Source: an uncultured bacterium (GTDB taxonomy: Bacteria; Bacillota; Clostridia; Lachnospirales; Lachnospiraceae). From it: a stretch of DNA of 55,547 nucleotides. The number at the start of each line of letters is the position of its first letter. The stretch's first letter is position 1. Below, one piece after another: positions 9,557-19,905 of this stretch. The stretch spans positions 1 through 55,547 of the forward strand of contig CAJMPJ010000022.1 in assembly GCA_905215155.1 (NCBI GenBank), written 5' to 3'. The notes under the pieces were generated by a model that worked only from the letters and a program-made list of their open reading frames with translations, was not told the origin of the DNA and searched no databases. A program made the translations under genes and the position numbers.

Positions 9557-10642
9557 TTATTTGGCGTGCTTTTCTTCAAAATCTTTCATAAAAGCAACTA
9601 ACTTCTCTACCCCTTCTGTCGGCATGGCGTTATAAATGCTGGCACGCATACCGCCTACGGTTCTGTGCCCCTTTAAGTTTTCAAAGCCTGCTGCTCTTGA
9701 TTCCTTTACAAAAAGTTCATCAAGCGCTTCGTCTCCGGTGATAAAAGGAACATTCATGAGGGAACGGTCTTCCTTTACTACGGTTCCCTTAAACAGCTTG
9801 CTCTGATCCAGGAAGTCATAAAGAAGGGCTGCTTTCTTTTCATTGATCTCTTTCATGGCATTTAAGCCGCCTAACTTCTTTAACCATTGGAACACCTTTC
9901 CGCATATGTAGATCCCATATGCCGGAGGGGTATTATAAAGGGAAACGGCATCTGCATGGGTCTTGTAACGAAGCATGGTGGGAGTCCCAGGAAGCACATC
10001 CTCTGAAATCAGATCTTCCCGGATAATGACGATCACCACACCGGCAGGTCCCACGTTTTTCTGGGCGCCTGCGAAAATCAGGCCGTATTTTGAAACATCA
10101 ACAGGTTCGGATAAGAAACAGGAGGAGAGGTCGGCAACCAGTGTTTTCCCCTTTGTATCGGGAAGGGTTTTATATTTCGTTCCGTAAATGGTATTATTCT
10201 CACAGATATACACGTAATCCGCCTCCTCAGAGATGGGCAGATCGGAGACATCCGGGATATAACTGAAGGTCTTGTCGGCACTCGATGCAACTGCATTGGC
10301 TTTTCCATAAAGCGACGCTTCCTGGTATGCCTTTTTTGCCCATTGTCCGGTGATGATAAAATCGCCTACGCGGTTTTTAAATAAATTCATCGGAATCATG
10401 GCAAACTGCTGGGATGCACCTCCCTGTAAAAACAATACCTTGTAATTATCCGGGATTCCCATTAATTCCCTGAGGTCCGCTTCTGCTTCGCCAATGATGG
10501 TCTGGAACATTTTAGACCGGTGGCTCATCTCCATTACGGACATTCCACAGCATCTGTAATCCATCATTTCTTCTGCGGCTTCTTTCAGGACTTCCTCCGG
10601 CAGAACTGCTGGCCCTGCGGAAAAATTAAACACTCTGCTCAT
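9557..10642 (-). CDS. serC: Phosphoserine aminotransferase
   Basis: PLP-dependent class V aminotransferase making O-phosphoserine from phosphohydroxypyruvate and glutamate. The N-terminal FSAGPA motif and the PLP lysine in GAQKNVGPAG are clear. At 361 residues it has the standard length. AGGAGG precedes the ATG. It sits between ilvB and serA in one transcription direction, completing the first two serine steps; phosphoserine phosphatase is not in the window. Confidence 0.95.
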   Translation of the reverse strand: MSRVFNFSAGPAVLPEEVLKEAAEEMMDYRCCGMSVMEMSHRSKMFQTIIGEAEADLRELMGIPDNYKVLFLQGGASQQFAMIPMNLFKNRVGDFIITGQWAKKAYQEASLYGKANAVASSADKTFSYIPDVSDLPISEEADYVYICENNTIYGTKYKTLPDTKGKTLVADLSSCFLSEPVDVSKYGLIFAGAQKNVGPAGVVIVIIREDLISEDVLPGTPTMLRYKTHADAVSLYNTPPAYGIYICGKVFQWLKKLGGLNAMKEINEKKAALLYDFLDQSKLFKGTVVKEDRSLMNVPFITGDEALDELFVKESRAAGFENLKGHRTVGGMRASIYNAMPTEGVEKLVAFMKDFEEKHAK

Positions 10643-10673
10643 ATCTCTTCCTCCTCATAATTTTAGCTGTCTG

Positions 10674-12353
10674 CTAAATCTTTAAATCTTCTGCGTCAAA
10701 TGCATGATCAATCGGCGCCCCCGGTGATACCATGGGGAATACTTTATCGTCGCAATGAATCTGACAATCTATAACAACAGGAACGTTCAGGGCAATTGCT
10801 TCTTTCAGCACCGGCTCAAATTCTTCTTTGGCGGTGACGCGGTAAGCCTTTGCTCCCATTCCTTCTGCTATCTTAACAAAATCCACCTGGTCATTTAATT
10901 CGGTATGGGAATACCGTTTGCCATAGAACAGTGTCTGCCACTGCCGTACCATACCGAGCACATGGTTGTTTAAAACCACCTGGATGATGGGGATGTTATA
11001 ACGGGTGGCGGTAGCAATTTCATTGAAATTCATGCGGAAACAACCGTCACCGGCCACGTTGATGACCACTTTGTCCTTCGCTCCCATTTTTGCACCCATG
11101 GAAGCCCCCAGTCCGTAGCCCATAGTCCCAAGGCCCCCGGAGGTAATAAAGCTTCTGGGGTATTTATACCGGTAGAACTGGGCGGCCCACATCTGATGCT
11201 GGCCTACCTCGGTACAAATGACTGCATCTCCGCCGGTGACCTCATAGATCTTCTCAATGATATAGGGCCCTGTCAGAATGCTCTTTTCATACCGCATCGG
11301 ATACATATCTTTTAACCGGTCGATATGCGCAAGCCATTCTTCATGGTTGATCGGGTCCAGACGGGCATTTAATTTCCTCAGAATGGACTTTACATCTCCG
11401 ATGACGCTGGCATGGGTCTTTACATTCTTATTGATCTCAGCCGGGTCTACGTCAAACTGAAGGATCTTGGCATTTCTTGCAAACTTAGACGCTTTGCCGA
11501 TTACACGGTCACTGAACCTGGCTCCGATTACAATCAGAAGATCACACTCGGTGATTCCTAAATTGGAGGTCTTTGTTCCATGCATTCCCACCATACCGGT
11601 ATAAAGTTCATCGGTCCCGTCAAAGGCGCCTTTTCCCATCAGACTGTCTGCCACCGGAGCCTGAATCTTATGGGCAAAGGAGCAAAGCTCTTCCGATGCC
11701 CCGGCGGTTATGGCTCCTCCGCCTACAAAAATATAAGGTTTCTGGGCTTTGCGGATCAGCTTCAGTGCTTCTTCCAGAGCTTCTTCGGTGATGGTCGCTT
11801 CCTGACGGATGATAGGCTCCGGTTCCTGATATTCATAGTCATAGGAAGCTGCCGTTACATCCTTTGTGATATCAATGAGGACGGGACCTGGTCTACCCGT
11901 CTGTGCGATCACAAAGGCTCTGCGGATGGTATCCGCCAGTCTGGTGATATCCTTTACAATAAAATTATACTTTGTAATGGGCATGGTTACGCCTGTAATA
12001 TCAATCTCCTGGAAGCTGTCCCGTCCAAGTAACTCAAGGGCTACGTTGCAGGTGATGGCTACCATTGGGATGGAATCCATATAGGCTGTAGCAATTCCCG
12101 TTACAAGATTTGTGGCTCCAGGGCCTGAGGTCGCCATACAGACCCCTACCTTTCCGGTGGCTCTGGCATATCCGTCTGCCGCATGGGATGCCCCCTGTTC
12201 GTGGGCGGTGAGGATGTGGGTGATCTCGTCTTGATGTTTATAAAGGGCATCATATATATTTAGGATGGAACCTCCCGGATATCCAAAAACCGTATCCACC
12301 TGCTGCTCCTTTAAGCATTCAATTAATATTTCCGCTCCTGTCAATGTCTTCAT
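10674..12353 (-). CDS. ilvB: Acetolactate synthase large subunit
   Basis: TPP enzyme condensing pyruvate with pyruvate or 2-oxobutyrate, the first common step of branched-chain amino acid synthesis. The TPP-activating Glu lies in AHEQGASH, the GDGCF metal/TPP motif begins the C-terminal domain, and the length (559) is typical. No small regulatory subunit (ilvN) is found next to it, so feedback control, if present, depends on a subunit encoded elsewhere. It starts 14 bases after ilvD. Confidence 0.94.
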   Translation of the reverse strand: MKTLTGAEILIECLKEQQVDTVFGYPGGSILNIYDALYKHQDEITHILTAHEQGASHAADGYARATGKVGVCMATSGPGATNLVTGIATAYMDSIPMVAITCNVALELLGRDSFQEIDITGVTMPITKYNFIVKDITRLADTIRRAFVIAQTGRPGPVLIDITKDVTAASYDYEYQEPEPIIRQEATITEEALEEALKLIRKAQKPYIFVGGGAITAGASEELCSFAHKIQAPVADSLMGKGAFDGTDELYTGMVGMHGTKTSNLGITECDLLIVIGARFSDRVIGKASKFARNAKILQFDVDPAEINKNVKTHASVIGDVKSILRKLNARLDPINHEEWLAHIDRLKDMYPMRYEKSILTGPYIIEKIYEVTGGDAVICTEVGQHQMWAAQFYRYKYPRSFITSGGLGTMGYGLGASMGAKMGAKDKVVINVAGDGCFRMNFNEIATATRYNIPIIQVVLNNHVLGMVRQWQTLFYGKRYSHTELNDQVDFVKIAEGMGAKAYRVTAKEEFEPVLKEAIALNVPVVIDCQIHCDDKVFPMVSPGAPIDHAFDAEDLKI

Positions 12354-12367
12354 AGGCCGCTCCTTTT

Positions 12368-14029
12368 TTATAATTCAAGAATTGCTCCACGGCTGGCCGG
12401 GGCTGCCATGGCTGCGTACCGGGCAAGATATCCGGTGGTTACTGCTGGCTTTCTTGGCTGCCATTTTTCCTTTCTGGCTGCCAGTTCTTCCTCTGAAACA
12501 TTTACATCAAGCCGGTGATTGTCAATATCAATGGAAATGATATCTCCCTCTTCCACCAGAGCGATGGGACCTCCCACGGCTGCTTCGGGACAGACATGAC
12601 CGATGGACGCACCTCTTGATGCACCGCTGAAACGGCCGTCCGTAATAAGAGCCACGGAGGAACCCAGTCCCATTCCGGCAATGGCTGAAGTAGGATTTAA
12701 CATCTCTCTCATGCCAGGACCGCCCTTAGGACCTTCGTAACGGATCACCACCACATCTCCTGCCACGATCTTTCCGCCTTTGATCGCTTCAATGGCATCC
12801 TCCTCGCAGTCAAAGACTCTTGCAGGGCCTTCATGCTTTAACATCTCAGGTGCAACGGCCGAACGTTTTACAACGGCAGAGTCGGGAGCCAGATTGCCTT
12901 TTAAAATGGCAATTCCTCCGGTGACGCTATAGGGGTTTTCCACCGGACGGATCACCTTCTGGTCCTTATTGACACAGCCCTCGATATTCTCTCCCACGGT
13001 TTTCCCTGTTACGGTCATGCAGTCCAGCTCCAGAAGTCCAAGCTTGCTGATCTCATTCATAACCGCATAAATACCGCCTGCCTCATGCAGATCTTCTATA
13101 TAAGTAGGGCCTGCCGGAGCCAGATGGCAGAGGTTGGGCGTTTTGGCACTGATGGCATTGGCAATTTCCAGATTTAACTCAACGCCTGCTTCATGAGCGA
13201 TGGCGGGAAGGTGAAGCATACTGTTGGTGCTGCATCCCAGTGCCATATCCATGGTCAGGGCATTCTTAAATGCTTTCTCAGTCATGATGTCACGGGGACG
13301 GATATTCTTTTCCAGCATATCCATAACAGCCATTCCTGCATGCTTTGCCAGGGCCAGACGCTGGGAGTAGACCGCCGGAATGGTTCCGTTTCCGCGCAGT
13401 CCCATGCCCAAAACTTCGGTCAGACAGTTCATGCTGTTGGCGGTATACATCCCGGAACAGGAACCGCAGGTGGGACATGCATTCTGCTCAAATTCCTTTA
13501 CATCTTCCTCGGACATGGTGCCTGCCGTATAAGCACCAACCGCTTCAAACATGCTGGAAAGACTGGTTTTATGTCCATGCACACGTCCAGCTAACATTGG
13601 TCCGCCACTGACGAACACTGTGGGTACATTAATGCGGGCTGCCGCCATTAAAAGTCCGGGAACGTTTTTATCGCAGTTGGGAATCATAACCAGAGCATCA
13701 AAGGCGTGTGCTCTAGCCAGACATTCCGTCGAATCCGCAACTAAATCTCTGGTGACCAGGGAATATTTCATCCCGATATGACCCATGGCAATTCCATCAC
13801 AGACGGCAATGGCCGGCACCATGACCGGGTTTCCGCCAGCCATGGCAACACCCATCTTAACGGCGTTGGTAATCTTATCTAAGTTCATATGACCCGGTAC
13901 GATTTCATTATAGGAACTGACGATTCCAATCAAAGGCTTCTCCATCTCTTCCTCTGTCATTCCCAGTGCATGAAACAGGGAACGGTGAGGTGCCTGCTGC
14001 ATTCCTTTTTTAACTGAATCACTCTTCAT
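12368..14029 (-). CDS. ilvD: Dihydroxy-acid dehydratase
   Basis: Iron-sulfur dehydratase turning 2,3-dihydroxy-3-methyl acids into 2-oxo acids for valine and isoleucine. Cluster cysteines lie in NCDKNVPG and [11 protein letters not shown]; the family motif [12 protein letters not shown] is near the C-terminus. The ATG at 14029 (553 residues) is preferred because GGAG lies about 10 bases upstream; an in-frame GTG three codons earlier sits too close to that site. It lies between leuB (about 100 bases upstream) and ilvB. Confidence 0.95.
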   Translation of the reverse strand: MKSDSVKKGMQQAPHRSLFHALGMTEEEMEKPLIGIVSSYNEIVPGHMNLDKITNAVKMGVAMAGGNPVMVPAIAVCDGIAMGHIGMKYSLVTRDLVADSTECLARAHAFDALVMIPNCDKNVPGLLMAAARINVPTVFVSGGPMLAGRVHGHKTSLSSMFEAVGAYTAGTMSEEDVKEFEQNACPTCGSCSGMYTANSMNCLTEVLGMGLRGNGTIPAVYSQRLALAKHAGMAVMDMLEKNIRPRDIMTEKAFKNALTMDMALGCSTNSMLHLPAIAHEAGVELNLEIANAISAKTPNLCHLAPAGPTYIEDLHEAGGIYAVMNEISKLGLLELDCMTVTGKTVGENIEGCVNKDQKVIRPVENPYSVTGGIAILKGNLAPDSAVVKRSAVAPEMLKHEGPARVFDCEEDAIEAIKGGKIVAGDVVVIRYEGPKGGPGMREMLNPTSAIAGMGLGSSVALITDGRFSGASRGASIGHVCPEAAVGGPIALVEEGDIISIDIDNHRLDVNVSEEELAARKEKWQPRKPAVTTGYLARYAAMAAPASRGAILEL

Positions 14030-14131
14030 CTGCTGCACACTCCTTTTTTTATTCTAAATGTTCTGATTATATGGAAATCCGGGAGCGGTCAAAAACTAGA
14101 GTTTTCTTCCGCTTCCGGCAATGATTGACAT

Positions 14132-15220
14132 TTATATTCCGATTCGCTTTGCGATCAAATCTCCCATCTCCGTGGTGGATACTTTTTTACAGCCTTCCGA
14201 TAAAATATCCGGGGTCCGGTATCCTTCCCTTAATACGGCCTCCACCGCTTTTTCCATGGACTCCGCCTCCTTATCAAGGTCAAAGGAATAACGGAGCATC
14301 ATGGCCGCTGATAAAATGGTGGCTATGGGATTCGCTATATTTTTTCCTGCAATATCCGGGGCGGAACCATGGCTTGGTTCGTACATTCCGAATTTGCTTT
14401 CATTCATACTGGCTGAGGGCAGCATTCCGATGGAACCGGTGATCATACTGGCCTCGTCCGATAAAATATCTCCAAACATGTTCTCCGTAAGGATCACATC
14501 GAACTGTCCCGGATTCATCACAAGCTGCATGGCACAGTTATCCACCAGCATATGGCTCAATGTGACTTCCGGATAATCCTCTGCCACCTCTTCCACCACC
14601 TTGCGCCATAGTCTGGAAGAATCCAGCACATTGGCTTTATCCACGCTGGTCACCTGTTTTCTGCGCTTCATGGCGATGTCAAATGCCTTGACGGCGATCC
14701 TTCGGATCTCCTTTTCATTATAGGTAAGCGTATCGACAGCCGTCCAAACACCATCCACCTCTTTGGTGGAACGCGCTCCGAAATACAGTCCGCCTGTCAG
14801 CTCTCTCATGATCACCATGTCAAAGCCGTCTCCGATAATCTCTTCCTTCAAGGGGCAGGCCGCTGACAGCTCTTTGTAGAGATAGGCCGGCCTTATGTTG
14901 GCAAATAAATTAAGACCCTTGCGGATGGATAGCAGCCCCGCTTCAGGTCTGAGATTCGGTGCCACATCGTACCATTTTGAATTTCCTACATCTCCGCCGA
15001 CTGCGCCAAGGAGAACGGAATCACTTTTTTTTGCTGTTTTTAGAGCTTCGTCTGTTAATGGAACTCCATGGGTATCAATGGATATGCCGCCCATCAGGAC
15101 TTCGGTATACTGAAATTTATGATCGTATACGCTCCCCACTTTATCAAGGACTTTCCTGGCTTCTCTAATGATTTCAGGCCCGATTCCGTCACCGGGGATC
15201 ACTGCAATGTTGTAATTCAT
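14132..15220 (-). CDS. leuB: 3-isopropylmalate dehydrogenase
   Basis: NAD-dependent oxidative decarboxylase of leucine synthesis. The IPGDGIGPE start, the [11 protein letters not shown] motif and the GSAPDIAGK motif identify the beta-decarboxylating dehydrogenase family, and the 362 residues fit LeuB. It is the first gene of the leuB-ilvD-ilvB-serC-serA-DUF1015 run and has its own near-consensus promoter about 50 bases upstream. leuA, leuC and leuD are not in this window. Confidence 0.95.
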   Translation of the reverse strand: MNYNIAVIPGDGIGPEIIREARKVLDKVGSVYDHKFQYTEVLMGGISIDTHGVPLTDEALKTAKKSDSVLLGAVGGDVGNSKWYDVAPNLRPEAGLLSIRKGLNLFANIRPAYLYKELSAACPLKEEIIGDGFDMVIMRELTGGLYFGARSTKEVDGVWTAVDTLTYNEKEIRRIAVKAFDIAMKRRKQVTSVDKANVLDSSRLWRKVVEEVAEDYPEVTLSHMLVDNCAMQLVMNPGQFDVILTENMFGDILSDEASMITGSIGMLPSASMNESKFGMYEPSHGSAPDIAGKNIANPIATILSAAMMLRYSFDLDKEAESMEKAVEAVLREGYRTPDILSEGCKKVSTTEMGDLIAKRIGI

Positions 15221-15269
15221 CTCGTCCTCTCCCTCTATGCCACTGTACTATGCTAATATATTTCTTCTC

Positions 15270-15298
15270 ATAATAGAACATTTATCGAGATTTTTCAA
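15270..15298 (-). promoter_or_regulatory. leuB: Sigma-A promoter of the leuB operon
   Basis: On the minus strand TTGAAA (15293-15298) and TATTAT (15270-15275) are 17 bases apart, with the leuB ATG about 50 bases beyond the -10 box. The leader is too short for a T-box, leader peptide or riboswitch, so control is probably by a DNA-binding protein. Confidence 0.75.
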
Positions 15299-15392
15299 CT
15301 AAAATAAAATAATTTTACTGGAAACAACTATATAAGATTGGAATTGATACTATAAATCAAGGTTATAAAAGAGAATAAAAGAGCGGTCCATT

Positions 15393-15435
15393 AAAAAAAG
15401 CAGCGCCGGAAATTTGCGTTCGGCACTGCTTTTTT
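15393..15435. terminator. Bidirectional intrinsic terminator after the Gld-like operon
   Basis: A 9-base stem (15400-15408 with 15421-15429) is flanked by seven A on one side and six T on the other. It ends the ABC exporter operon on the minus strand and insulates the leuB promoter. Confidence 0.85.
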
Positions 15436-15476
15436 ATTCTTTATTTTCTCCAAAGGAATCCTGCACGGAGAACGGT

Positions 15477-16454
15477 TTACGCCTGTTTATCCACATTCAG
15501 ACATTTATCAATGGAGGCTTTTTCAATCTCATTGATGTTGGAGGAATTTTTCGTCCGGGTATAGTAACTGGTGGAATCCTGGTTCAGGGAACCTACGGTC
15601 AGCTGAAAGGTTTCTTCCTTTCCGTTCTTTTCATAGGTATAGGTGATTTCGGCCGTAGGCTTATCCAGGCCGTAGCCCGCAAGCTCGCTCTCCTGGACTT
15701 TATAATTGGCACAGTTTTTTACGGTAAGACTGCTCAGGGAGTCCGCCAGTACATTTAACGTGGAATTGTCTTTTAGCTTATGATCCGGAGAATCTGCAGA
15801 ATCCTTATACCATTCCACGGTCCCCTTTTTATCGTCTGGTTTCTTTTTTACAAAATGATGGGTGGTTCCATTTTCTGTTATGGTAATGGTCTTGATATCC
15901 GTTCCTGAAATGGCGGGGAATTCTTCTAAGGCCATAAAATCATTGAGTTCCCCGTCCGTTTCACTGTAAAGAGAAGAACTGATTAAATAGGGAGTGGTCT
16001 CCCCTTCAACAATTGCATAATAATTTCCATCCTCTGTGCCGTTTCCTAAAAGAATCCGGGATTTTTTCCCCTCTTTTGAGGTCACTTCGATGGTTCTTAT
16101 GGGTTTATCCAGACCATAGGCGCTGAGCGGGTCTCCTCCCTCCAGCTTACGAAGGGCTTCCAGCTTGGAAACGGTGGATGCTAAGCCCTCCAGCTTTGTC
16201 TGCTTTACCGGAAAGAGGTCATCGTTGTCATAGTTCCACACTCCGTTTTTTTTGGTAAAGGACAATGGTTTCCCGTCTTTTTCAAAAGAAACGGCTGCCA
16301 CCTCCCCCAAGTCTGTCATATAAGCTTTATCGGCTTCCTTTTTTTCATTTTCCTTTTTCTCGCTGTGGTCCAGATAGAGGGTGGTTCCTGTATAGATCAG
16401 GCACAGGATAACCAGTGCCAATGCACCATAGAAAATACCTTTTTTCTTTTTCAT
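15477..16454 (-). CDS. DUF4340 domain protein of a Gld-like ABC system
   Basis: One N-terminal membrane helix (about residues 7-27) followed by an extracytoplasmic domain with repeats of the type 'GVWNYDNDD' and 'YGLDKP', characteristic of DUF4340. Family members occur downstream of GldA/GldF/GldG-like exporter genes. Function is unknown; an extracellular partner of the exporter is a reasonable guess. A good GGAGGG ribosome site precedes the ATG. It is the last gene of a four-gene operon, 13 bases after the GldG-like gene. Confidence 0.75.
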   Translation of the reverse strand: MKKKKGIFYGALALVILCLIYTGTTLYLDHSEKKENEKKEADKAYMTDLGEVAAVSFEKDGKPLSFTKKNGVWNYDNDDLFPVKQTKLEGLASTVSKLEALRKLEGGDPLSAYGLDKPIRTIEVTSKEGKKSRILLGNGTEDGNYYAIVEGETTPYLISSSLYSETDGELNDFMALEEFPAISGTDIKTITITENGTTHHFVKKKPDDKKGTVEWYKDSADSPDHKLKDNSTLNVLADSLSSLTVKNCANYKVQESELAGYGLDKPTAEITYTYEKNGKEETFQLTVGSLNQDSTSYYTRTKNSSNINEIEKASIDKCLNVDKQA

Positions 16455-16467
16455 GGTTTCCCTCCTT

Positions 16468-17838
16468 TTACAGACGTCTGCGCTTCATAAAGATCACCAG
16501 TCCCACAGCCAGGGTGATCACAGGAATCACAAAAATAAACAGGATTCCCCACAGGCCGCCGCGGGTCACGGTGTTATAGGTTACAGCAAGGCTCTTGGCC
16601 GGAATGGATACGTTTGCCACATCATCAAAATTGGCGGTCACCGCATTCATGAACAGGTTTAAGTTATTTAGATTGGTAAAGCTGGTATTTAAGCCTTCAT
16701 CAATCAAGGACGGGGTGCTTAATACGGTGAAACGGGCGGTACCGGAATCCAGGGTCTTTTCCGCAACAGCTCCTAAAATATAGGTTCCGGGAGTCTGCTT
16801 ATCAGCCGTCACCAGCATCCCCTTTTCACTCGTTTTCATAAAGGGGGTCACTTCCACGCCTTCCGGCAGCGCCTTTAACTGGGTCATAGCTGCCGACTGC
16901 AGAACAAGGGAGGCACTTTTAGTATCGAGGCCATTTGTCACTTCACTTCCTGACGGAATGGTAGGGAAAATGTAGTACGGATTATTCTGGTAAAAATTCT
17001 TGGTATCGGCTGCAAGGCCGTTTTCCAGATTCAGACCGTATGCGTTCATCAATTGGTTTAAATTGGGACGTTCCTTTTCCGAATATCCTGCTAAAAGAAG
17101 CACGTTGCCGCCCTTATCCAAAAATTCAGAGATCATCTTTTTCTCATCATCTGCCAGATCGGATACCGGGGCGTTTAACAGGAGAAGCTCACAATCTTTT
17201 GGAATGCTTCCTTTCGTAAGAAGATTTAAGGAGGTCACCGTCAGATTGGATTTTTTGAGCATATCGGAAACGGTGGCTCCAAGTACCGCTTCTCCGTGGC
17301 CTTCGGTCACATAGACCTTTTTCTCCACATCACTTGTCACATGGGAAATGGCACTGGTCAGCTGGCCCTCTCCGTCAAACTGGGATTCCTGGGACTGCCC
17401 GGTATAATAATAGGATGATTCATCCATTTTAATGATGCTTGTAAATGGAATGGATTCTGTTTTGTTGGTTGCTTCACACTTTACAAACAGAGCGTCGTCC
17501 TGGGCCTTTAACTGATTCAGCTGATCCGGGTGGAGAACAGAGTCCACCGTTTCCACTTTAATATGGGAAGACAAATCTTCATATCGTTTTACAAAGCTGG
17601 TAATCCGTTTATCCACAACAGCCGGATCGCCCACCACATAAATGGTAATATCCTTATCAAGCCCTTTTAACAGATCCTTTGTGGTCTGGCCAAGGGTATA
17701 GATCTGGGTGCTGCTCATATCCCATTGCCGCACCTTTTCCGGGAGACGGCCTATAATCATGTTGAATATCACAACGGCTGCGATGACGATTACGGAAAGG
17801 ATCGCCGTATAGCCGCCTTTTTTTAATTTTCTGGTCAT
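16468..17838 (-). CDS. GldG-like protein of an ABC-type system
   Basis: An N-terminal helix (about residues 9-29), a large extracytoplasmic domain of about 390 residues resembling the GldG/IFT-52-like family, and a C-terminal helix ending in KRRRL. In gliding Bacteroidetes GldG works with GldA and GldF; in Firmicutes the homologues have no known role and gliding is not expected. The ATG at 17838 is preferred over the one two codons earlier, which touches the AGGAGG site. It is 10 bases downstream of the permease gene. Confidence 0.75.
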   Translation of the reverse strand: MTRKLKKGGYTAILSVIVIAAVVIFNMIIGRLPEKVRQWDMSSTQIYTLGQTTKDLLKGLDKDITIYVVGDPAVVDKRITSFVKRYEDLSSHIKVETVDSVLHPDQLNQLKAQDDALFVKCEATNKTESIPFTSIIKMDESSYYYTGQSQESQFDGEGQLTSAISHVTSDVEKKVYVTEGHGEAVLGATVSDMLKKSNLTVTSLNLLTKGSIPKDCELLLLNAPVSDLADDEKKMISEFLDKGGNVLLLAGYSEKERPNLNQLMNAYGLNLENGLAADTKNFYQNNPYYIFPTIPSGSEVTNGLDTKSASLVLQSAAMTQLKALPEGVEVTPFMKTSEKGMLVTADKQTPGTYILGAVAEKTLDSGTARFTVLSTPSLIDEGLNTSFTNLNNLNLFMNAVTANFDDVANVSIPAKSLAVTYNTVTRGGLWGILFIFVIPVITLAVGLVIFMKRRRL

Positions 17839-17848
17839 TTCCATCCTC

Positions 17849-18715
17849 CTAACTCCATCTGCGTTTTTCTATGGACTGCACGGTCAAGAATATCAGCAGG
17901 AATATGATGCTTAAATAGGATACAAGACCGCCTGCATCAAAGATGTAATGACTGGCAAAATTCTGGAACACATCCGTCACGGACACTTTTTCCAGCAGTC
18001 GGATAAGCGCCCGGTCAAAAAGACCTCTTTTTATCAAATAAATTCCCACGATACCGATCAGACCCACAGCCTCTAAAATAACCGCAAGGGGATTATGGCT
18101 GGTGACCCTGTGCACGATCAATACGGCAAGCGTCCAGAGAATCAAAAACCCAATGGCTGATCCTGAAGCGCTGGCCGGCAGAAATCCAATTAGATTGGGC
18201 CACAGCAGAAGCAGAAGAATGATGCCGAAGGTTCCCACAGCAGCAATGATCTGGCTTTCTGTTAAAGAAGAAATAAACATTCCAATCGCAATATAGATGC
18301 AGCCAAGCAGGAAAAACGCCAGAATGGTACTATAATCTGCCTTTAAATAAGCGGTGCCGTTCATCTTGATGATCAGCGGACAGACGCTTGTAAGAAGGAC
18401 CGGAACGGCAAATACCGTTACCATGGATAAGTATTTTCCCAGAACCACTTTGGCAACGGTGACTGGGGCAGTCAAGAGGAGCTGGTCGGTCTTTGTCTTT
18501 CTGTCATCCGCAAAGCTTCTCATAGTAAGTACCGGAATACCGATCATGATGATTGTCACCATACCCGAAAGGGTATAGGAAAAATACGGATACCCGCTCA
18601 TCATGTTATACGCCATAAAATAAATCCCGATAAACAGCACCAAAAAGGCTATAAATACATACCCGGTCATGGACTGGAAATGGGACTTTAGTTCCCGCCA
18701 ATAGATTGCTCTCAT
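17849..18715 (-). CDS. ABC-2 type permease (GldF-like)
   Basis: A 288-residue protein with about six membrane helices, beginning with the IYWRELKSHFQS amphipathic stretch typical of ABC-2 permeases. The start overlaps the ATPase stop in an ATGA arrangement, so translation is coupled. Together with the ATPase and the GldG-like protein it forms an exporter of unknown substrate. Confidence 0.85.
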   Translation of the reverse strand: MRAIYWRELKSHFQSMTGYVFIAFLVLFIGIYFMAYNMMSGYPYFSYTLSGMVTIIMIGIPVLTMRSFADDRKTKTDQLLLTAPVTVAKVVLGKYLSMVTVFAVPVLLTSVCPLIIKMNGTAYLKADYSTILAFFLLGCIYIAIGMFISSLTESQIIAAVGTFGIILLLLLWPNLIGFLPASASGSAIGFLILWTLAVLIVHRVTSHNPLAVILEAVGLIGIVGIYLIKRGLFDRALIRLLEKVSVTDVFQNFASHYIFDAGGLVSYLSIIFLLIFLTVQSIEKRRWS

Positions 18716-19743
18716 TCTGCTTTTTCCCCCTCTCCATCTTCTGACTCCCGGATGTCTTCCTGTGTTTCCGGAATCACCATGGTGTTCTCTTCTTCTGCTT
18801 CTGATGTCAATTTGAGGAACACTTCTTCCAGAGATGCCTTCTGGGACTGCATGGAAAGTATGGGAAGTCTCTGATCTGCAAACGCAAAGAAAATGATCTC
18901 CCGGATATCCTCACCGTCTTCTTGTTCTGCACCGCTTAAATGAATGGAAACTTTTTTGATTCCTTCTTCTCCGCTTTCCTCTACCGTAACATCCGCTGCC
19001 TGAGGAATGGACTCCAGAGTGGTTACAATCTCTTCTTTCGGGGCTTTTACCAAAAGCTCCATTCCCGAAGCCCCTGCCATCTGCCGCTCTAAGTTCTCCG
19101 GCGTATCGCTGGCAATCAGCCTTCCCTTGTCAATGATCAGAATATGGTCGCACACGGCGCTGACCTCGGATAAGATATGGGAGCTTAAAATCACGGTATG
19201 CTTCTTGCCAAGCTCCCGGATGGTGTCCCGAATCTCAATGATCTGCTTGGGATCAAGACCTACGGTCGGCTCATCCAAAACGATGACCGGAGGAAATCCC
19301 AACACTGCCTGTGCCAGCCCCACGCGCTGGCGGTAGCCCTTTGACAGGTTGCGGATCAGACGGCCCATAACATCCGAGAGTTTCGCAAGCTCCATTACGC
19401 TGGAGACAGCCTGTTCCCTTTCTTTTTTGGGGATTTTCTTCAACTCTGCCGCAAAATATAACTGTTCTTTTACGGTCATATCCACGTATAAGGGGGGAAG
19501 TTCCGGAAGATAACCAATGCATTTCTTGGCTTCCTCCGGTTCTTCCAGTATATTATGGCCATTGATCAGTACATCGCCCTCCGTTGCACCGATATAACCG
19601 GTCATAATATTCATTGTGGTTGATTTACCGGCACCATTCGGTCCCAGAAAGCCATAGATCTGACCGTCTTCGATGGTAAAGCTTAAATGATCTACAGCCA
19701 GATGGCCGCCATAATCTTTAACCAGGTTTTTGACTTCAATCAA
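18712..19743 (-). CDS. ABC transporter ATP-binding protein (GldA-like)
   Basis: Walker A GPNGAGKST, signature LSKGYRQ and Walker B VIVLDEP are all present, followed by a ~100-residue C-terminal extension of the kind seen in ABC-2 exporters of the NatA/GldA class. I choose the TTG at 19743 (343 residues) because AGGAGGAG lies just upstream; an ATG 14 codons earlier has no ribosome site. First gene of the four-gene exporter operon. Confidence 0.88.
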   Translation of the reverse strand: MIEVKNLVKDYGGHLAVDHLSFTIEDGQIYGFLGPNGAGKSTTMNIMTGYIGATEGDVLINGHNILEEPEEAKKCIGYLPELPPLYVDMTVKEQLYFAAELKKIPKKEREQAVSSVMELAKLSDVMGRLIRNLSKGYRQRVGLAQAVLGFPPVIVLDEPTVGLDPKQIIEIRDTIRELGKKHTVILSSHILSEVSAVCDHILIIDKGRLIASDTPENLERQMAGASGMELLVKAPKEEIVTTLESIPQAADVTVEESGEEGIKKVSIHLSGAEQEDGEDIREIIFFAFADQRLPILSMQSQKASLEEVFLKLTSEAEEENTMVIPETQEDIRESEDGEGEKAE

Positions 19744-19879
19744 CGCTCTCTCCTCCTGTTCTTTTTCGCATATTTGCGCTCTCATCTAGATTAGAAGGGA
19801 ATTGTGAAAAATGTGTGATATATTTTTGTTGATTGTGTGATAAAAGTATGAAATGTTTCGACAAGATCTGCAAGAACAG

Positions 19880-19903
19880 ACAGCAAAGGGGAATGACCCC
19901 TTC
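19880..19903. other. Stem-loop after the glycosylase gene
   Basis: A 9-base stem with one G-T pair (minus strand GCGAAGGGG...CCCCTTTGC) lies two bases after the glycosylase stop codon. There is no clear U-run, so it is a weak terminator or an mRNA 3' structure. Confidence 0.4.
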
Positions 19904-19905
19904 GC

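Noticed and set aside
1405..14442. Many plus-strand open frames of 60-176 codons opposite the agu, ser, ilv and leu genes
   Set aside because: They are antisense shadows of clearly identified genes, lack ribosome sites and have no protein-family features.
15221..15392. T-box or leader peptide before leuB
   Set aside because: The predicted 5' leader is only about 45 bases, with no run of Leu, Val or Ile codons and no terminator hairpin.
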